From Eubacteriaceae bacterium (lineage in GTDB: Bacteria; Bacillota; Clostridia; Eubacteriales; Alkalibacteraceae): 58,352 nt of DNA. The stretch is taken from assembly GCA_003446375.1 (NCBI GenBank), contig DMAW01000016.1, forward strand, positions 1 through 58,352. The letters run 5' to 3'. Positions 9,602 to 17,818 of this stretch are shown here, one piece after another (position 1 is the first letter of the stretch; each line of letters starts with the position of its first letter). The translations under genes and the position numbers were made by a program. The notes beneath the pieces are model-generated. The model had not been told where the DNA came from and searched no databases. It saw nothing but the letters and a program-made list of their open reading frames with translations.

Positions 9602-9804
9602 GTTGGTTTGCTCCTTTCGTGTTGTTAGAGTCTTTAAATACTATATACCGCGGTTTTTCATATTTGTAACATAAAAATTGATTATATTTCTATAATAACT
9701 GCTATTAAGGATTTATTGTGCACAGGTGTGTTTTTGCCTGCATGAAGGGTAAATAATATTAAAGAACAGAAATTTGATAAAATATAACGCGAGGAGTTAA
9801 AGTT

Positions 9805-10938
9805 ATGAAAGGTTCGCTCGTAATAGGAAAAATAAAAGGAATAGAAATTGAAATAAACATAAGCTGGTTCGTCATATTCGCTCTCCTTACATATATGCTG
9901 GCTACAAGCTATTTTCCGGTAAATTATCCTGAATGGAACGAAACTGTCAATTGGATATTGGCAACTGTTATGGCGCTTATGTTTTTTTCTTCTGTGCTGC
10001 TTCACGAATTATCGCATTCTCTAGTTTCAATAAGGCAGGGATTAATAGTAAAGAAGATCACGCTTTTTATATTTGGGGGAATGGCCCAGATAGAAAAAGA
10101 GGTGGACGATCCTGTAAAAGAATTGAAAATCGCTATAGCAGGACCGGCCATGAGCATAGTATTGTCAGGCATATTTTTCTTGTTTGCCAATGTGTTGGCA
10201 GCTGCCGGGGCACAGGCGTACTTTATTGTTCCATTTACTTACTTGGCCACTGTAAATATAATACTTGCCATATTTAACATGGTGCCCGCATTTCCATTGG
10301 ACGGAGGCAGGGTTTTAAGAGCTATAATCTGGAAAGTTAAAGGAGACATGCAGCAAGCTACAAAAATTGCATCCTCATTAGGCAGTTTCTTTGGGTATTT
10401 TCTAATTTTCAATGGGGTATTCTTGGCTTTAGCGGGGAATTTATTTAATGGTCTGTGGTTTCTTTTTATTGGCTGGTTCATAACCCAGGCTTCACAATCC
10501 AGCTACCAGCATGTGGTCATGAACGATATGTTCAATAAAATTTGTGTAAACAAGTTCATGACGGAAAACGTGGTGACTGTTGAGTACTATGTAAGTTTAG
10601 AGCAGCTGGTAGAAGATTATTTTTATAAGTATAAGTTTTCCATGTTTCCGGTAGTTAGGATAGGCGAGATTATGGGAATAGTGACATTAGACGATATAAA
10701 AAAAGTCCATAAATCAATATGGGATGAAACCACTGTCGGAAGCATTGCTCAAAAGATTGAAGAGGATCTTATAGTATCGCCGAGAGATACAGTTTCCATA
10801 GCAATGGATAAGGCATTTAAAAATGGCGTTGGAAGGGTATTGGTTATGGAAGACGGAAGGCTGCTTGGGATTGTATCCCGAACGGATATCCTAAATTACA
10901 TAAGAATACACGGGCAGCTATACGGCAAGGAGAGATAG
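9805..10938 (+). CDS. site-2 protease family (M50) membrane metalloprotease with CBS pair
   Basis: 377-residue intramembrane zinc protease. The zinc motif HELSH is at residues 67-71 and the third ligand Asp166 lies in LDGG. Around six membrane segments are followed by two CBS domains (about 248-370), which in this family bind nucleotides and are thought to gate activity. GAGGAG precedes the ATG. It heads a tight operon with pcm (2-base gap) and the DUF697 gene. The substrate, typically an anti-sigma factor or a membrane regulator, is not encoded nearby. Confidence 0.9.
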   Translation: MKGSLVIGKIKGIEIEINISWFVIFALLTYMLATSYFPVNYPEWNETVNWILATVMALMFFSSVLLHELSHSLVSIRQGLIVKKITLFIFGGMAQIEKEVDDPVKELKIAIAGPAMSIVLSGIFFLFANVLAAAGAQAYFIVPFTYLATVNIILAIFNMVPAFPLDGGRVLRAIIWKVKGDMQQATKIASSLGSFFGYFLIFNGVFLALAGNLFNGLWFLFIGWFITQASQSSYQHVVMNDMFNKICVNKFMTENVVTVEYYVSLEQLVEDYFYKYKFSMFPVVRIGEIMGIVTLDDIKKVHKSIWDETTVGSIAQKIEEDLIVSPRDTVSIAMDKAFKNGVGRVLVMEDGRLLGIVSRTDILNYIRIHGQLYGKER

Positions 10939-10940
10939 AT

Positions 10941-11537
10941 GTGGGGTATGGAGAAAAGATAAAAAAGTATTTTGAAAATTTGGATAGAAGCCTATTTATG
11001 GAAGAAAACAAGGAATTTGCCTACATAGACGGACCCTTTCCCATAGGATTCGGTCAAACGATATCACAGCCATCTTTAGTACTTGAAATGACGCTGCTGC
11101 TTGATTTGAATCCCAATTCCAAAGTGCTTGAAATTGGTACGGGAAGCGGCTTTCAAACAGCTCTTCTAGCAAGGGCTGCAAAAAACATCTACACTGTAGA
11201 GAGGATACCTGAACTTTATGAGAAAGCTGTAGATAGGCTTAAAGATATGGGGTATGATAATATTTATTTTAAGCTGGGGGATGGAACAATGGGATGGGCT
11301 GAAGAATCGCCTTTTGATCGAATTATTGTAACAGCCGCAGCAAAAGTTGTTCCGCCGGCGCTTTTACAGCAATTAGCGGCAATGGGAAAGATGGTCATAC
11401 CCATAGGCACAGGAGTAGTTCAGGAACTTGTATTAATTGAAAAAGAATCAAATGGAAGCGTCCATTATCGGACAGTGGAATATGTAAGCTTTGTTCCGCT
11501 AGTTGGAGAGTATAAGCAGATTGGAGATAAAAGGTGA
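10941..11537 (+). CDS. pcm: protein-L-isoaspartate O-methyltransferase
   Basis: 198-residue SAM-dependent enzyme that methylates isoaspartyl residues to start repair of aged proteins. The family region DGPFPIGFGQTISQPSLV and SAM motif I, VLEIGTGSGF (62-71), are clear, with later motifs around IVTAAA and GKMVIPIG. The GTG start at 10941 has AAGGAG 7-12 bases upstream and lies directly after the protease stop. It overlaps the next gene by four bases, so the three genes are probably translationally linked. Confidence 0.93.
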   Translation: MGYGEKIKKYFENLDRSLFMEENKEFAYIDGPFPIGFGQTISQPSLVLEMTLLLDLNPNSKVLEIGTGSGFQTALLARAAKNIYTVERIPELYEKAVDRLKDMGYDNIYFKLGDGTMGWAEESPFDRIIVTAAAKVVPPALLQQLAAMGKMVIPIGTGVVQELVLIEKESNGSVHYRTVEYVSFVPLVGEYKQIGDKR

Positions 11538-12460
11538 AGAAAAATCAATGGATGATGGGTATTATAATTTTATTGTTTCTGTTGTTGATAATGTCGCTTG
11601 CAAATAACGTGATTGAAATGGGAGAAAGATTTTATACAGTGCACCCCTTGCTTTCCAAGGGCTTTTACGTAGCCATAGGAATCTTTGTCATATGGGTCGT
11701 GGCAGTTCCCATTGGGTGGATGCTAAAGGCTCCTGTTTACGATTATTCAGTTTTACTCGATGGTCAAAAAGAGCATATAGAGCCGGGGGAGCTAAAAAAA
11801 TTTAAGCAGTCATTAGTAAAAGACGAATCTGATATTGAAAAATTAGAAGGAAAAGAAGGAGATGAGCTTAAAGAAGCACTTGTCTCTTTGATAGCCGAAA
11901 GGGAGAGGTATGCTGATGAAGCCATAGTACAAAGTTCGCTGCTGACGTTTTTGACTACTTCAATCTCGCCGAATGGGTTGATAGATGTAGCGGCTGTGAT
12001 TTACTATAATGTGAAGATGATAGGAAGCATGATAAGGCTTTTTGGAATAAGACCAAGTTTGATCAACATACTTAAAATTTTTAGGAATGTATTCTTGACT
12101 GCATTTGTGGTCAATCAGCTTGAAGAGCTTGAAATCAATGAATATATGGAAGAGATGTTGGAATCATTTGGAGACGTGGCGGCAGGGAAGCTTTTGTCAA
12201 AAACCATGGATTCATTGATACAGGGGACTCTAAGTGCATTTGTAACGCTCAAGATAGGGTATGCGGCAAAAGCGGTACTACTTGATCCAAGAAAGACAAG
12301 AGCGAAAGGATTTAGAAGATACATAAGAAAAAGGTCAAGACAGACCTTGGCAAGAGAGGTCTTGCCAAGGAGCATAGCTGCAGTTCCAAGAGGATTTGGG
12401 AAGGCTATTGAGGTTATGCTGCGCAGAATGACGAGGGAAGCAACCAAGGAGCCTAAATAA
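11534..12460 (+). CDS. DUF697 (YcjF-like) membrane protein
   Basis: 308 residues, GTG start in a GTGA overlap with pcm. Two N-terminal membrane segments (about 8-27 and 37-60) are followed by an acidic, probably coiled-coil stretch, then the DUF697-like region (SISPNGLIDVAAVIYYNVKM, about 145 onward) with further hydrophobic helices, and a very basic C-terminus rich in Arg. The function of this family is not established. Operon position after a membrane protease and a protein-repair enzyme hints at envelope maintenance, which is inference. Confidence 0.75.
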   Translation: MKKNQWMMGIIILLFLLLIMSLANNVIEMGERFYTVHPLLSKGFYVAIGIFVIWVVAVPIGWMLKAPVYDYSVLLDGQKEHIEPGELKKFKQSLVKDESDIEKLEGKEGDELKEALVSLIAERERYADEAIVQSSLLTFLTTSISPNGLIDVAAVIYYNVKMIGSMIRLFGIRPSLINILKIFRNVFLTAFVVNQLEELEINEYMEEMLESFGDVAAGKLLSKTMDSLIQGTLSAFVTLKIGYAAKAVLLDPRKTRAKGFRRYIRKRSRQTLAREVLPRSIAAVPRGFGKAIEVMLRRMTREATKEPK

Positions 12461-12476
12461 TAGGCTTCTTTCTCTT
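12446..12476 (+). terminator. terminator overlapping the DUF697 stop codon
   Basis: AAGGAGCCTA (12446-12455) pairs with TAGGCTTCTT (12461-12470), one G-T pair, then TCTCTT. The stop codon sits in the loop. Confidence 0.6.
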
Positions 12477-12557
12477 AAGGATATAATTTAGTTGAAAAAA
12501 ATCCCCTGTAATGAAATAATTGAAGTGATAAAGATTTTACGGGAGGAGATATGTTTG

Positions 12558-13562
12558 ATGAAAAAAGAGAGGGTGCTAGATGCAATCAATCACCAAGAGA
12601 CAGAGAAAATTCCCCATACAATCGAGTTTACTAAAGACATCCTTGAAATCCTTTGCAAAGAGCTTAAAATGACGCCTGATGAAATTTTTGATTTTGCTGA
12701 CAACCACATAGAAAAGATCAATCTAAATGCAGGAGGAACATGGATCGGAGATGGGTTTTACCGAGACGAGTTTGGAGTAATTTGGGATCGGACAGGACAC
12801 GACAAGGATATCGGCATTCCCGCAGAGGTTATCTTTAAAAAGCCGGATATTGACATGTATGATTTTCCTAAAGTACAGGAAGCCTTGTTGAGAAAGGAAA
12901 TAGAGAGCACCCTTGCAAATGGAAGAGATACATTTAAAATATGCAAGATAAGCTACAATCTTTATGAAAGAGCTTGGTCTTTAAGAGGCATGATGAACAT
13001 TTTAATGGATATGATGGAAAACCCTGAGTTCACACATGCATTGTTTGAGAAGATATTTGAATTTAACATGCAGAGAATCAAGATAGCGATGGAGTATGAC
13101 ATAGGCGGATTTTACTTTGGTGATGATTATGGCCAACAAAGAGGACTTATAATGGGTCCAAAGATGTGGAGAAAATACATAAAGCCTTTATTGGCGAAGC
13201 AATATGAAGAGGTTAAGAAGAAAGACAAAGTCGTGATACAACATTCCTGTGGAGATAATAACTTGATATTGCAGGATTTCATCGAAATAGGACTAGATGT
13301 ATACAACACTATACAACCAGAGATATATGATCTTAAAAAACTTAAAAGCCAATACGGAGATAATCTGGCATTTTGGGGAGCAATAAGCACTCAAAGGCTT
13401 TTGCCTTATGCAACACCGGAAGAGGTGAAAATGAAAGTGCGTGAGACCATGGGCATTTTAGGAAAAGGTGGAGGTTATATAGCATCACCAACTCATAGGA
13501 TGCCCCAAGACATACCTGTAGAAAATTTTTTAGCCTTAGTTGAAGCATTTAAGAATCAATGA
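12558..13562 (+). CDS. uroporphyrinogen decarboxylase-family protein (MtaA/CmuA-like methyltransferase)
   Basis: 334 residues. The URO-D fold in anaerobes is mostly used by corrinoid-linked methyltransferases rather than heme enzymes. The zinc-type motif HSCG (after KDKVVIQ) supports the methyltransferase branch, but the third Cys of the HxC-Xn-C pattern is not present; the matching place reads ASPTHRMPQD, where His might substitute. GGGAGGAG lies nine bases before the ATG at 12558; an in-frame TTG at 12492 is less likely. No corrinoid protein is adjacent, so the methyl donor and acceptor are unknown. Confidence 0.85.
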   Translation: MKKERVLDAINHQETEKIPHTIEFTKDILEILCKELKMTPDEIFDFADNHIEKINLNAGGTWIGDGFYRDEFGVIWDRTGHDKDIGIPAEVIFKKPDIDMYDFPKVQEALLRKEIESTLANGRDTFKICKISYNLYERAWSLRGMMNILMDMMENPEFTHALFEKIFEFNMQRIKIAMEYDIGGFYFGDDYGQQRGLIMGPKMWRKYIKPLLAKQYEEVKKKDKVVIQHSCGDNNLILQDFIEIGLDVYNTIQPEIYDLKKLKSQYGDNLAFWGAISTQRLLPYATPEEVKMKVRETMGILGKGGGYIASPTHRMPQDIPVENFLALVEAFKNQ

Positions 13563-13651
13563 TATCGGTACCAAATGTAGGTCTGAGCATATCATTATGT
13601 TTTAAAATAGAGTATAATGTTTACATAATGATTGAAAACTAGGAGGATACG

Positions 13652-14305
13652 ATGGAAAAATTGTTATGTGCTTCAATGATGTGCGCTGATTATGGTTCGC
13701 TTAAGGATGAGATGGCAAAGCTTGAAAAGGCTGATATTGACCTATACCATGTGGATATAATGGACGGCAGTTACGTTCCGAACTTTGGCATGGGGCTTCA
13801 AGATTTAGAGTTTATAAGAAAAACTACAAAGAAATTAGTAGATGTTCATCTTATGATTGAAAATCCCGGACGGTATGTAGATTTTTTTGCAGACAAGGGA
13901 GCAGATATCATTTATATTCACCCTGAGGCAGATACCCATCCTGCAAGAACCTTGGATGCAATAAGGGCTAAAGGCGCTAAGAGCGGTATTGCTGTAAATC
14001 CTGGCACATCTGCAGAATTTATAAAACCGCTGCTGAATATCGTAGATTACATTTTGATTATGACAGTAAATCCCGGCTTTGCAGGGCAAAAATATCTGGA
14101 ATACGTGGACGAGAAGATAGAGGAGCTAGTGAAGCTAAAAGAAGCAAAAGATTATTCTTACGAACTAGTAGTCGATGGAGCGATTTCTCCTGAAAGAATT
14201 CAGAAGCTTTCTCAAAAGGGCGTAAAAGGTTTCGTGTTGGGCACTTCTTCTCTCTTTGGAAAAGGCGATTACACTGAAATAATTCCAAATCTAAAGAAGT
14301 TATAA
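13652..14305 (+). CDS. ribulose-phosphate 3-epimerase family protein
   Basis: 217-residue TIM-barrel epimerase of the pentose phosphate type. Visible: HVDIMDGSYVPNFGMG, VDVHLMI, MTVNPGFAGQ and the C-terminal VDGAIS and GTSSLF phosphate-binding segments. The GTSSLF ending and the N-terminus CASMMCADY resemble the D-allulose-6-phosphate epimerase branch as much as canonical Rpe, so the exact sugar phosphate is open. AGGAGG precedes the ATG. A TATAAT box at 13613-13618 probably marks its own promoter. Confidence 0.88.
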   Translation: MEKLLCASMMCADYGSLKDEMAKLEKADIDLYHVDIMDGSYVPNFGMGLQDLEFIRKTTKKLVDVHLMIENPGRYVDFFADKGADIIYIHPEADTHPARTLDAIRAKGAKSGIAVNPGTSAEFIKPLLNIVDYILIMTVNPGFAGQKYLEYVDEKIEELVKLKEAKDYSYELVVDGAISPERIQKLSQKGVKGFVLGTSSLFGKGDYTEIIPNLKKL

Positions 14306-14308
14306 GTA

Positions 14309-14350
14309 TAAAAGACCTTCCGGTTTACATATCAAACGGAAGGTCTTTTA
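14309..14350. terminator. strong bidirectional terminator
   Basis: A 14-base stem, TAAAAGACCTTCCG (14309-14322) with CGGAAGGTCTTTTA (14337-14350), between the epimerase and the convergent gene at 14361. A/T tails on both sides suit both directions. Confidence 0.85.
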
Positions 14351-14360
14351 TAATCATTTA

Positions 14361-14714
14361 TTAAAATTCTTCAGTATTTACTATAAGCACATGATCACCA
14401 AATATTTCGTCAAAATCCTTGATAAAAGATTCTGTCTCACTGCCGTAAGAGCTGGGAATCTCGATAATGCCAAGCTGATATCCCTGGCTTAATTTTTCCA
14501 GCGAAGCATCTTTAAACCATTTCTTATACAGAGCAATCCTGTAGGATAAACCTACAGCGCTTCTCTCGCTGACGCCTAGAGAATCTATGACGTCTGATGG
14601 ATCCTTAATAGTGGCAATAAATTGATTTGAAAGCTCAGTAAATATTTCAGGATCTAGATCCTTATAAGCTACGAGCAAAGCCTTGAATTTTGTGGGAGAT
14701 ACTTTCTTGGTCAT
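14361..14714 (-). CDS. hypothetical protein, 117 residues
   Basis: Not recognised. A soluble, acidic, mostly helical small protein with no Cys motif, membrane segment or signal. It starts MTKKVSPTKF and has AAGGAGG at ideal spacing before the ATG. Upstream on the minus strand, TTGACA and a TGT-TATACT extended -10 (within about 14767-14791) suggest its own promoter. It ends at the strong terminator at 14309-14350. A single-gene unit of unknown role. Confidence 0.7.
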   Translation of the reverse strand: MTKKVSPTKFKALLVAYKDLDPEIFTELSNQFIATIKDPSDVIDSLGVSERSAVGLSYRIALYKKWFKDASLEKLSQGYQLGIIEIPSSYGSETESFIKDFDEIFGDHVLIVNTEEF

Positions 14715-14828
14715 GCAAATTCCTCCTTGAAGGTGATTTTGTTATAAATTTAACTATATTGATAAGTATAACACACAATTGGATTGTCAACAATTTATCA
14801 GAGCTGTTTTTACAAATATAATACAAGT

Positions 14829-15704
14829 TTACCTCCTAAGCTTTTGTTTGACTTTTTTAATAGGATACATGAAAGGATCTTCAATGTTTTTTCTTTCAAT
14901 AAGCATGGCATTAAGCTCTACCCCCAAGAGAAGGATCAGGGAAGTCAGCAAAAGCCACAGCATCAAAGCGATAACGGCACCTAGCGCTCCATAGAACCTA
15001 GAGTAGTTGGCGAAGTTGTCGACGTATTTTTGAAATATAAAAGTAAATAAGGTCCAAGTAAAAGTAGAAAATATCGCACCAGGAAAAGCATGTCTCAATT
15101 TTACTTTTTTTGCCGGAACAAATATGTAAAAAGCTAAAATAAGAACAAAGATAAAACTGATGGGCAGTATGATTCTAAGCAATTCTATAAGGCTCTCGAA
15201 AGGAAGGTTGGGGAAATAATAAGATGCAAGGTCAAGCAATTGTTGTCCGAATACTATTCCTATTAGAGCTAGGAGTATCGTCAGCGCAAAAAGAATCACC
15301 CAGAAAATAGAAAATAAATACTTAAGGGGCAGCGAGCGTTCATCTTTTAAGCCCATGGCCTTATTGGTTCCCTTCATAAAAGCTCTAAATCCTCCAGATG
15401 CGGCGTATATAGATAAAAAGACGGACAAGGACATAAGCCCGCTTCTTTGATTTTCAACGATATCAGTGACTACATCGTTTATTAAGTTGAATACATTGTC
15501 GGGAAGAGAGCTATCTAAGGTTGATAATATAGCTCTGGAGTCAAGGTCGCTGTATCCGATTAAAGTGAATAAAAAAATCAAAAAAGGGAAAACAGCAAGG
15601 AGCAAGCTATATGTAAGCTGATATGCAAAAGCGACTATGTCGTCTTCGTCTATTCGTTTTACAAAGGCAAATATAAAATTTTTGGGATTGTATTTACTGA
15701 CCAT
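14829..15704 (-). CDS. YihY/BrkB family inner-membrane protein
   Basis: 291 residues with six predicted membrane segments. The family signature AFAYQLTYSLLLAVFPFLIF is near the N-terminus, and LYAASGGFRAFMKGTNKAM-like and GALGAVIALMLWL segments are visible. The family was once called RNase BN by mistake; its real role is unknown. The frame could start at 15719, but GGGAGG lies six bases before the ATG at 15704. It follows radC by 47 bases on the same strand. Confidence 0.85.
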   Translation of the reverse strand: MVSKYNPKNFIFAFVKRIDEDDIVAFAYQLTYSLLLAVFPFLIFLFTLIGYSDLDSRAILSTLDSSLPDNVFNLINDVVTDIVENQRSGLMSLSVFLSIYAASGGFRAFMKGTNKAMGLKDERSLPLKYLFSIFWVILFALTILLALIGIVFGQQLLDLASYYFPNLPFESLIELLRIILPISFIFVLILAFYIFVPAKKVKLRHAFPGAIFSTFTWTLFTFIFQKYVDNFANYSRFYGALGAVIALMLWLLLTSLILLLGVELNAMLIERKNIEDPFMYPIKKVKQKLRR

Positions 15705-15751
15705 AAGAGCGCCTCCCATATAATATTATACTTATAGTCTAACACAAAATT

Positions 15752-16429
15752 CTACAGTCTGCCATTTTCGGCAAAGCTGTAATAGTGTTCGCCGGCTACG
15801 ATAATATGGTCTACGACTTTTATAGAAATCGCTTCGACAGCTGATGAAATCCTCTTAGTGACTTCGATATCTGCGTTTGATGGGTTCAGGCTACCCCCGG
15901 GGTGGTTGTGAGAGATTATGATGCTGTTAGCCTGATGCCTAAGAGCAGTCTCTACGATCAGCCTGGGATAGACAGGCGCTTCATTTATAGTTCCTTCATG
16001 GACCTTGGCCGCATGATTCACCTTGTTTTGAGAATCTAAGCAGATTACGTAAAAAGCTTCATACTTAAGCCCTGTAAAGATTGATACGGCATATTGCCCT
16101 GCTTTTGTAGAACTGTTGAGAAGCGGCTTTTCACCCCACCTCCCTTTGAAGTACCTTTTAGCCAGGGAAGGCACCATGGATACCAAGATAGCTGTGTTTT
16201 CAGTAACGGGGCACCTTCGAGCAATATCTTCCGGAGTTGATTCAAAAAGTGTAGCGAGGCTTCCGAACTCCTTAAGCATGATATGGGCTAATTCGTTTGT
16301 ATCTCTTCTGGGTATTGAAAAGAATAGAAGCAATTCAAGGATTTGATGATCTTCAAAATGGTCAAGACCTTCCTTGATAAATCTGTCTTTGATTCGTCGC
16401 CTGTGGCCGGCATGAATTTTATCGGTCAT
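15752..16429 (-). CDS. radC: DNA repair protein RadC-family (JAMM) protein
   Basis: 225 residues, the usual length. The N-terminal helical region (GHRRRIKDRF) is followed by the JAMM metal site: His174, His176 and Asp187 in SHNHPGGSLNPSNAD, with a Glu near 145-150. Despite the name, a repair role is doubtful in this family. AGGAGG precedes the ATG. An 11-base inverted repeat lies about 80-115 bases upstream. Confidence 0.92.
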   Translation of the reverse strand: MTDKIHAGHRRRIKDRFIKEGLDHFEDHQILELLLFFSIPRRDTNELAHIMLKEFGSLATLFESTPEDIARRCPVTENTAILVSMVPSLAKRYFKGRWGEKPLLNSSTKAGQYAVSIFTGLKYEAFYVICLDSQNKVNHAAKVHEGTINEAPVYPRLIVETALRHQANSIIISHNHPGGSLNPSNADIEVTKRISSAVEAISIKVVDHIIVAGEHYYSFAENGRL

Positions 16430-16509
16430 GTCTACCTCCTGTAAATTAAGCTTTATAAGCTAAAGATATCATAATTTTACAAAGAAGGCAAAAATAAAAA
16501 GAATAAAAC

Positions 16510-16544
16510 TATCATTAGGTAAAAATAATTTTCACCTAATGATA
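16510..16544. repeat. inverted repeat between XRE regulator and radC
   Basis: TATCATTAGGT (16510-16520) and ACCTAATGATA (16534-16544) are exact reverse complements with a 13-base A/T-rich spacer. On the minus strand the stem is followed by a T-rich stretch, so it may terminate the XRE transcript; it could equally be an operator in front of radC. Confidence 0.6.
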
Positions 16545-16592
16545 AAATAGTTAATCAGGATATCAAAAAATAAAAGAACAATCCATCTGCTT

Positions 16593-16952
16593 TTATTTAT
16601 TATCGCTTTTTTTTCTTCTGGATCTATGGTATTTAAGATCTATGAGCATAATGATTTCTTCCCGATCCTCCTGTGATAGACCGCGAAACAAATCGAGCAT
16701 GCTTTTTTCAGTTTGACCAAGTGATATGGTAGTGACGTTTTCATCTCCTGTTAAAAGCCATTCCATAGATACAGAGAATACTTTTGATAATTTGTATAAA
16801 GCCTTAGTATCCGGGACCCTGTTTCCGCTGATATAATTGCTCATGGCATTTTTGGAAATCCCGGCTGCGTGGCATACATCAACCTGCTTTAGTTTATCTT
16901 TTTTTAGTAAATGGCGTAGTCTTTCGCCTACACCGGCAAAGTCGTTATTCAT
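16593..16952 (-). CDS. XRE-family transcriptional regulator
   Basis: 119 residues. A helix-turn-helix of the Xre/Cro type fills residues 7-65 (KQVDVCHAAGISKNAMSNYI is the recognition region), followed by a helical tail with a very basic C-terminus (HRSRRKKSDNK). The layout is like SinR/ImmR-type regulators encoded in clostridial genomes and mobile elements. GGGAGG precedes the ATG. It is divergent from the small XRE gene at 17206. Target unknown; the inverted repeat at 16510-16544 is a candidate. Confidence 0.85.
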   Translation of the reverse strand: MNNDFAGVGERLRHLLKKDKLKQVDVCHAAGISKNAMSNYISGNRVPDTKALYKLSKVFSVSMEWLLTGDENVTTISLGQTEKSMLDLFRGLSQEDREEIIMLIDLKYHRSRRKKSDNK

Positions 16953-17004
16953 TGCCTAACCTCCCAAATACAGTACTGTTTTATCATTTATGAGAACGAT
17001 ATTG

Positions 17005-17033
17005 TTGACATGTTCACAAATGTTGGATAAAAT
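17005..17033 (+). promoter_or_regulatory. consensus sigma-A-type promoter reading toward the small XRE gene
   Basis: TTGACA (17005-17010), a 17-base spacer and TAAAAT (17028-17033). The implied leader before the gene at 17206 is about 165 bases long. Confidence 0.6.
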
Positions 17034-17081
17034 AAAATTGTTAAAACCTATCTGTTATCTATAATTCTATCACAATTCATC

Positions 17082-17103
17082 AAAAATGATAGCTCATTTT
17101 TTT
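17082..17103 (+). terminator. possible attenuator hairpin in the leader of the small XRE gene
   Basis: AAAAATGA (17082-17089) pairs with TCATTTTT, followed by more T. The stem is almost all A-T, so it is weak. Confidence 0.35.
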
Positions 17104-17205
17104 GGCTTGAAAAAATAGGGGTGCAATGGCAAATGCGTTATTTATGGGTACGGGGAATTTAAAACGGGTATAAGTAACGTAAAGTCAATCAGGGGGGGAT
17201 GTAAT

Positions 17206-17400
17206 ATGTCGGAACAGAAGCTTACGCCATTTGGTATAGAAGTGAAAAAAAGGCTTATTGAGATAGGCAAGACTCAAAATCAACTCGCCAAGGAAATAGG
17301 GACCAGCAAGGTTTATTTGAGCATGATTCTATACGGAAAAAGATCCGGAGAAAAATATCTTCAGTTGATTAAGGATTTGCTGGATATAAATTCAGAATAG
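17206..17400 (+). CDS. small XRE/Cro-like DNA-binding protein
   Basis: 64 residues, nearly all a single helix-turn-helix (NQLAKEIGTSKVYLSMILYG). GGGGGG stands 8 bases before the ATG. Such one-domain proteins are common in prophage control regions and in clostridial chromosomes. Its stop codon abuts the stop of the 80-residue gene on the other strand with no gap. Confidence 0.8.
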   Translation: MSEQKLTPFGIEVKKRLIEIGKTQNQLAKEIGTSKVYLSMILYGKRSGEKYLQLIKDLLDINSE

Positions 17401-17643
17401 TCAATACCGAACTTTTCTAAAAACTATCTTATTAAAGCCAAGCTCATCTACGACGTCTATTTCATAGCGATCAAGGCTGTTTATGCAGATGCTATTTCCC
17501 ACACGTTCCTTCAGCCTGTTTTTGATGTGCTCAAAATCACTCCTGTCATTGCTGACAAGGGTATACACTACCTTGTTTTCAGATTCTTCTATAGTAAATG
17601 CATCGTATTTTCCGCTTATCATGCTTATTATATTATCGAACAT
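17401..17643 (-). CDS. hypothetical protein, 80 residues
   Basis: Not recognised. A soluble small protein (starts MFDNIISMIS) with mixed alpha/beta character and no Cys clusters. GGAGG at good spacing before the ATG supports expression. Convergent with the small XRE gene, divergent from mtlA. Confidence 0.62.
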   Translation of the reverse strand: MFDNIISMISGKYDAFTIEESENKVVYTLVSNDRSDFEHIKNRLKERVGNSICINSLDRYEIDVVDELGFNKIVFRKVRY

Positions 17644-17709
17644 GGCAACCTCCGAATGAAATTATGTACTTTATTATAACACAACTAAATGTATTCCTAA
17701 AATGGCTAT

Positions 17710-17748
17710 CCTGTAAAATTGTCAGTGCTTTTGTGACAGTTTTGCAGG
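17710..17748 (+). promoter_or_regulatory. long inverted repeat upstream of mtlA, probable MtlR site
   Basis: A 15-base arm (17710-17724) pairs with 17734-17748 across a 9-base spacer, with two G-T positions. The inner half-sites TTGTCA and TGACAG resemble the TTGnCA half-site of Bacillus MtlR. It lies about 33 bases before the -10 box, where an activator would bind. Confidence 0.55.
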
Positions 17749-17777
17749 AAGTTTTTGTTATATGGATATTTGAGCGG

Positions 17778-17786
17778 TGGTATACT
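17778..17786 (+). promoter_or_regulatory. extended -10 promoter of mtlA
   Basis: TGG-TATACT (17778-17786). No good -35 box is visible at 17 bases, which suits an activator-dependent promoter. Confidence 0.5.
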
Positions 17787-17818
17787 TCAGTTAAAGAAAA
17801 AATTAGGAGGTTAATAAC

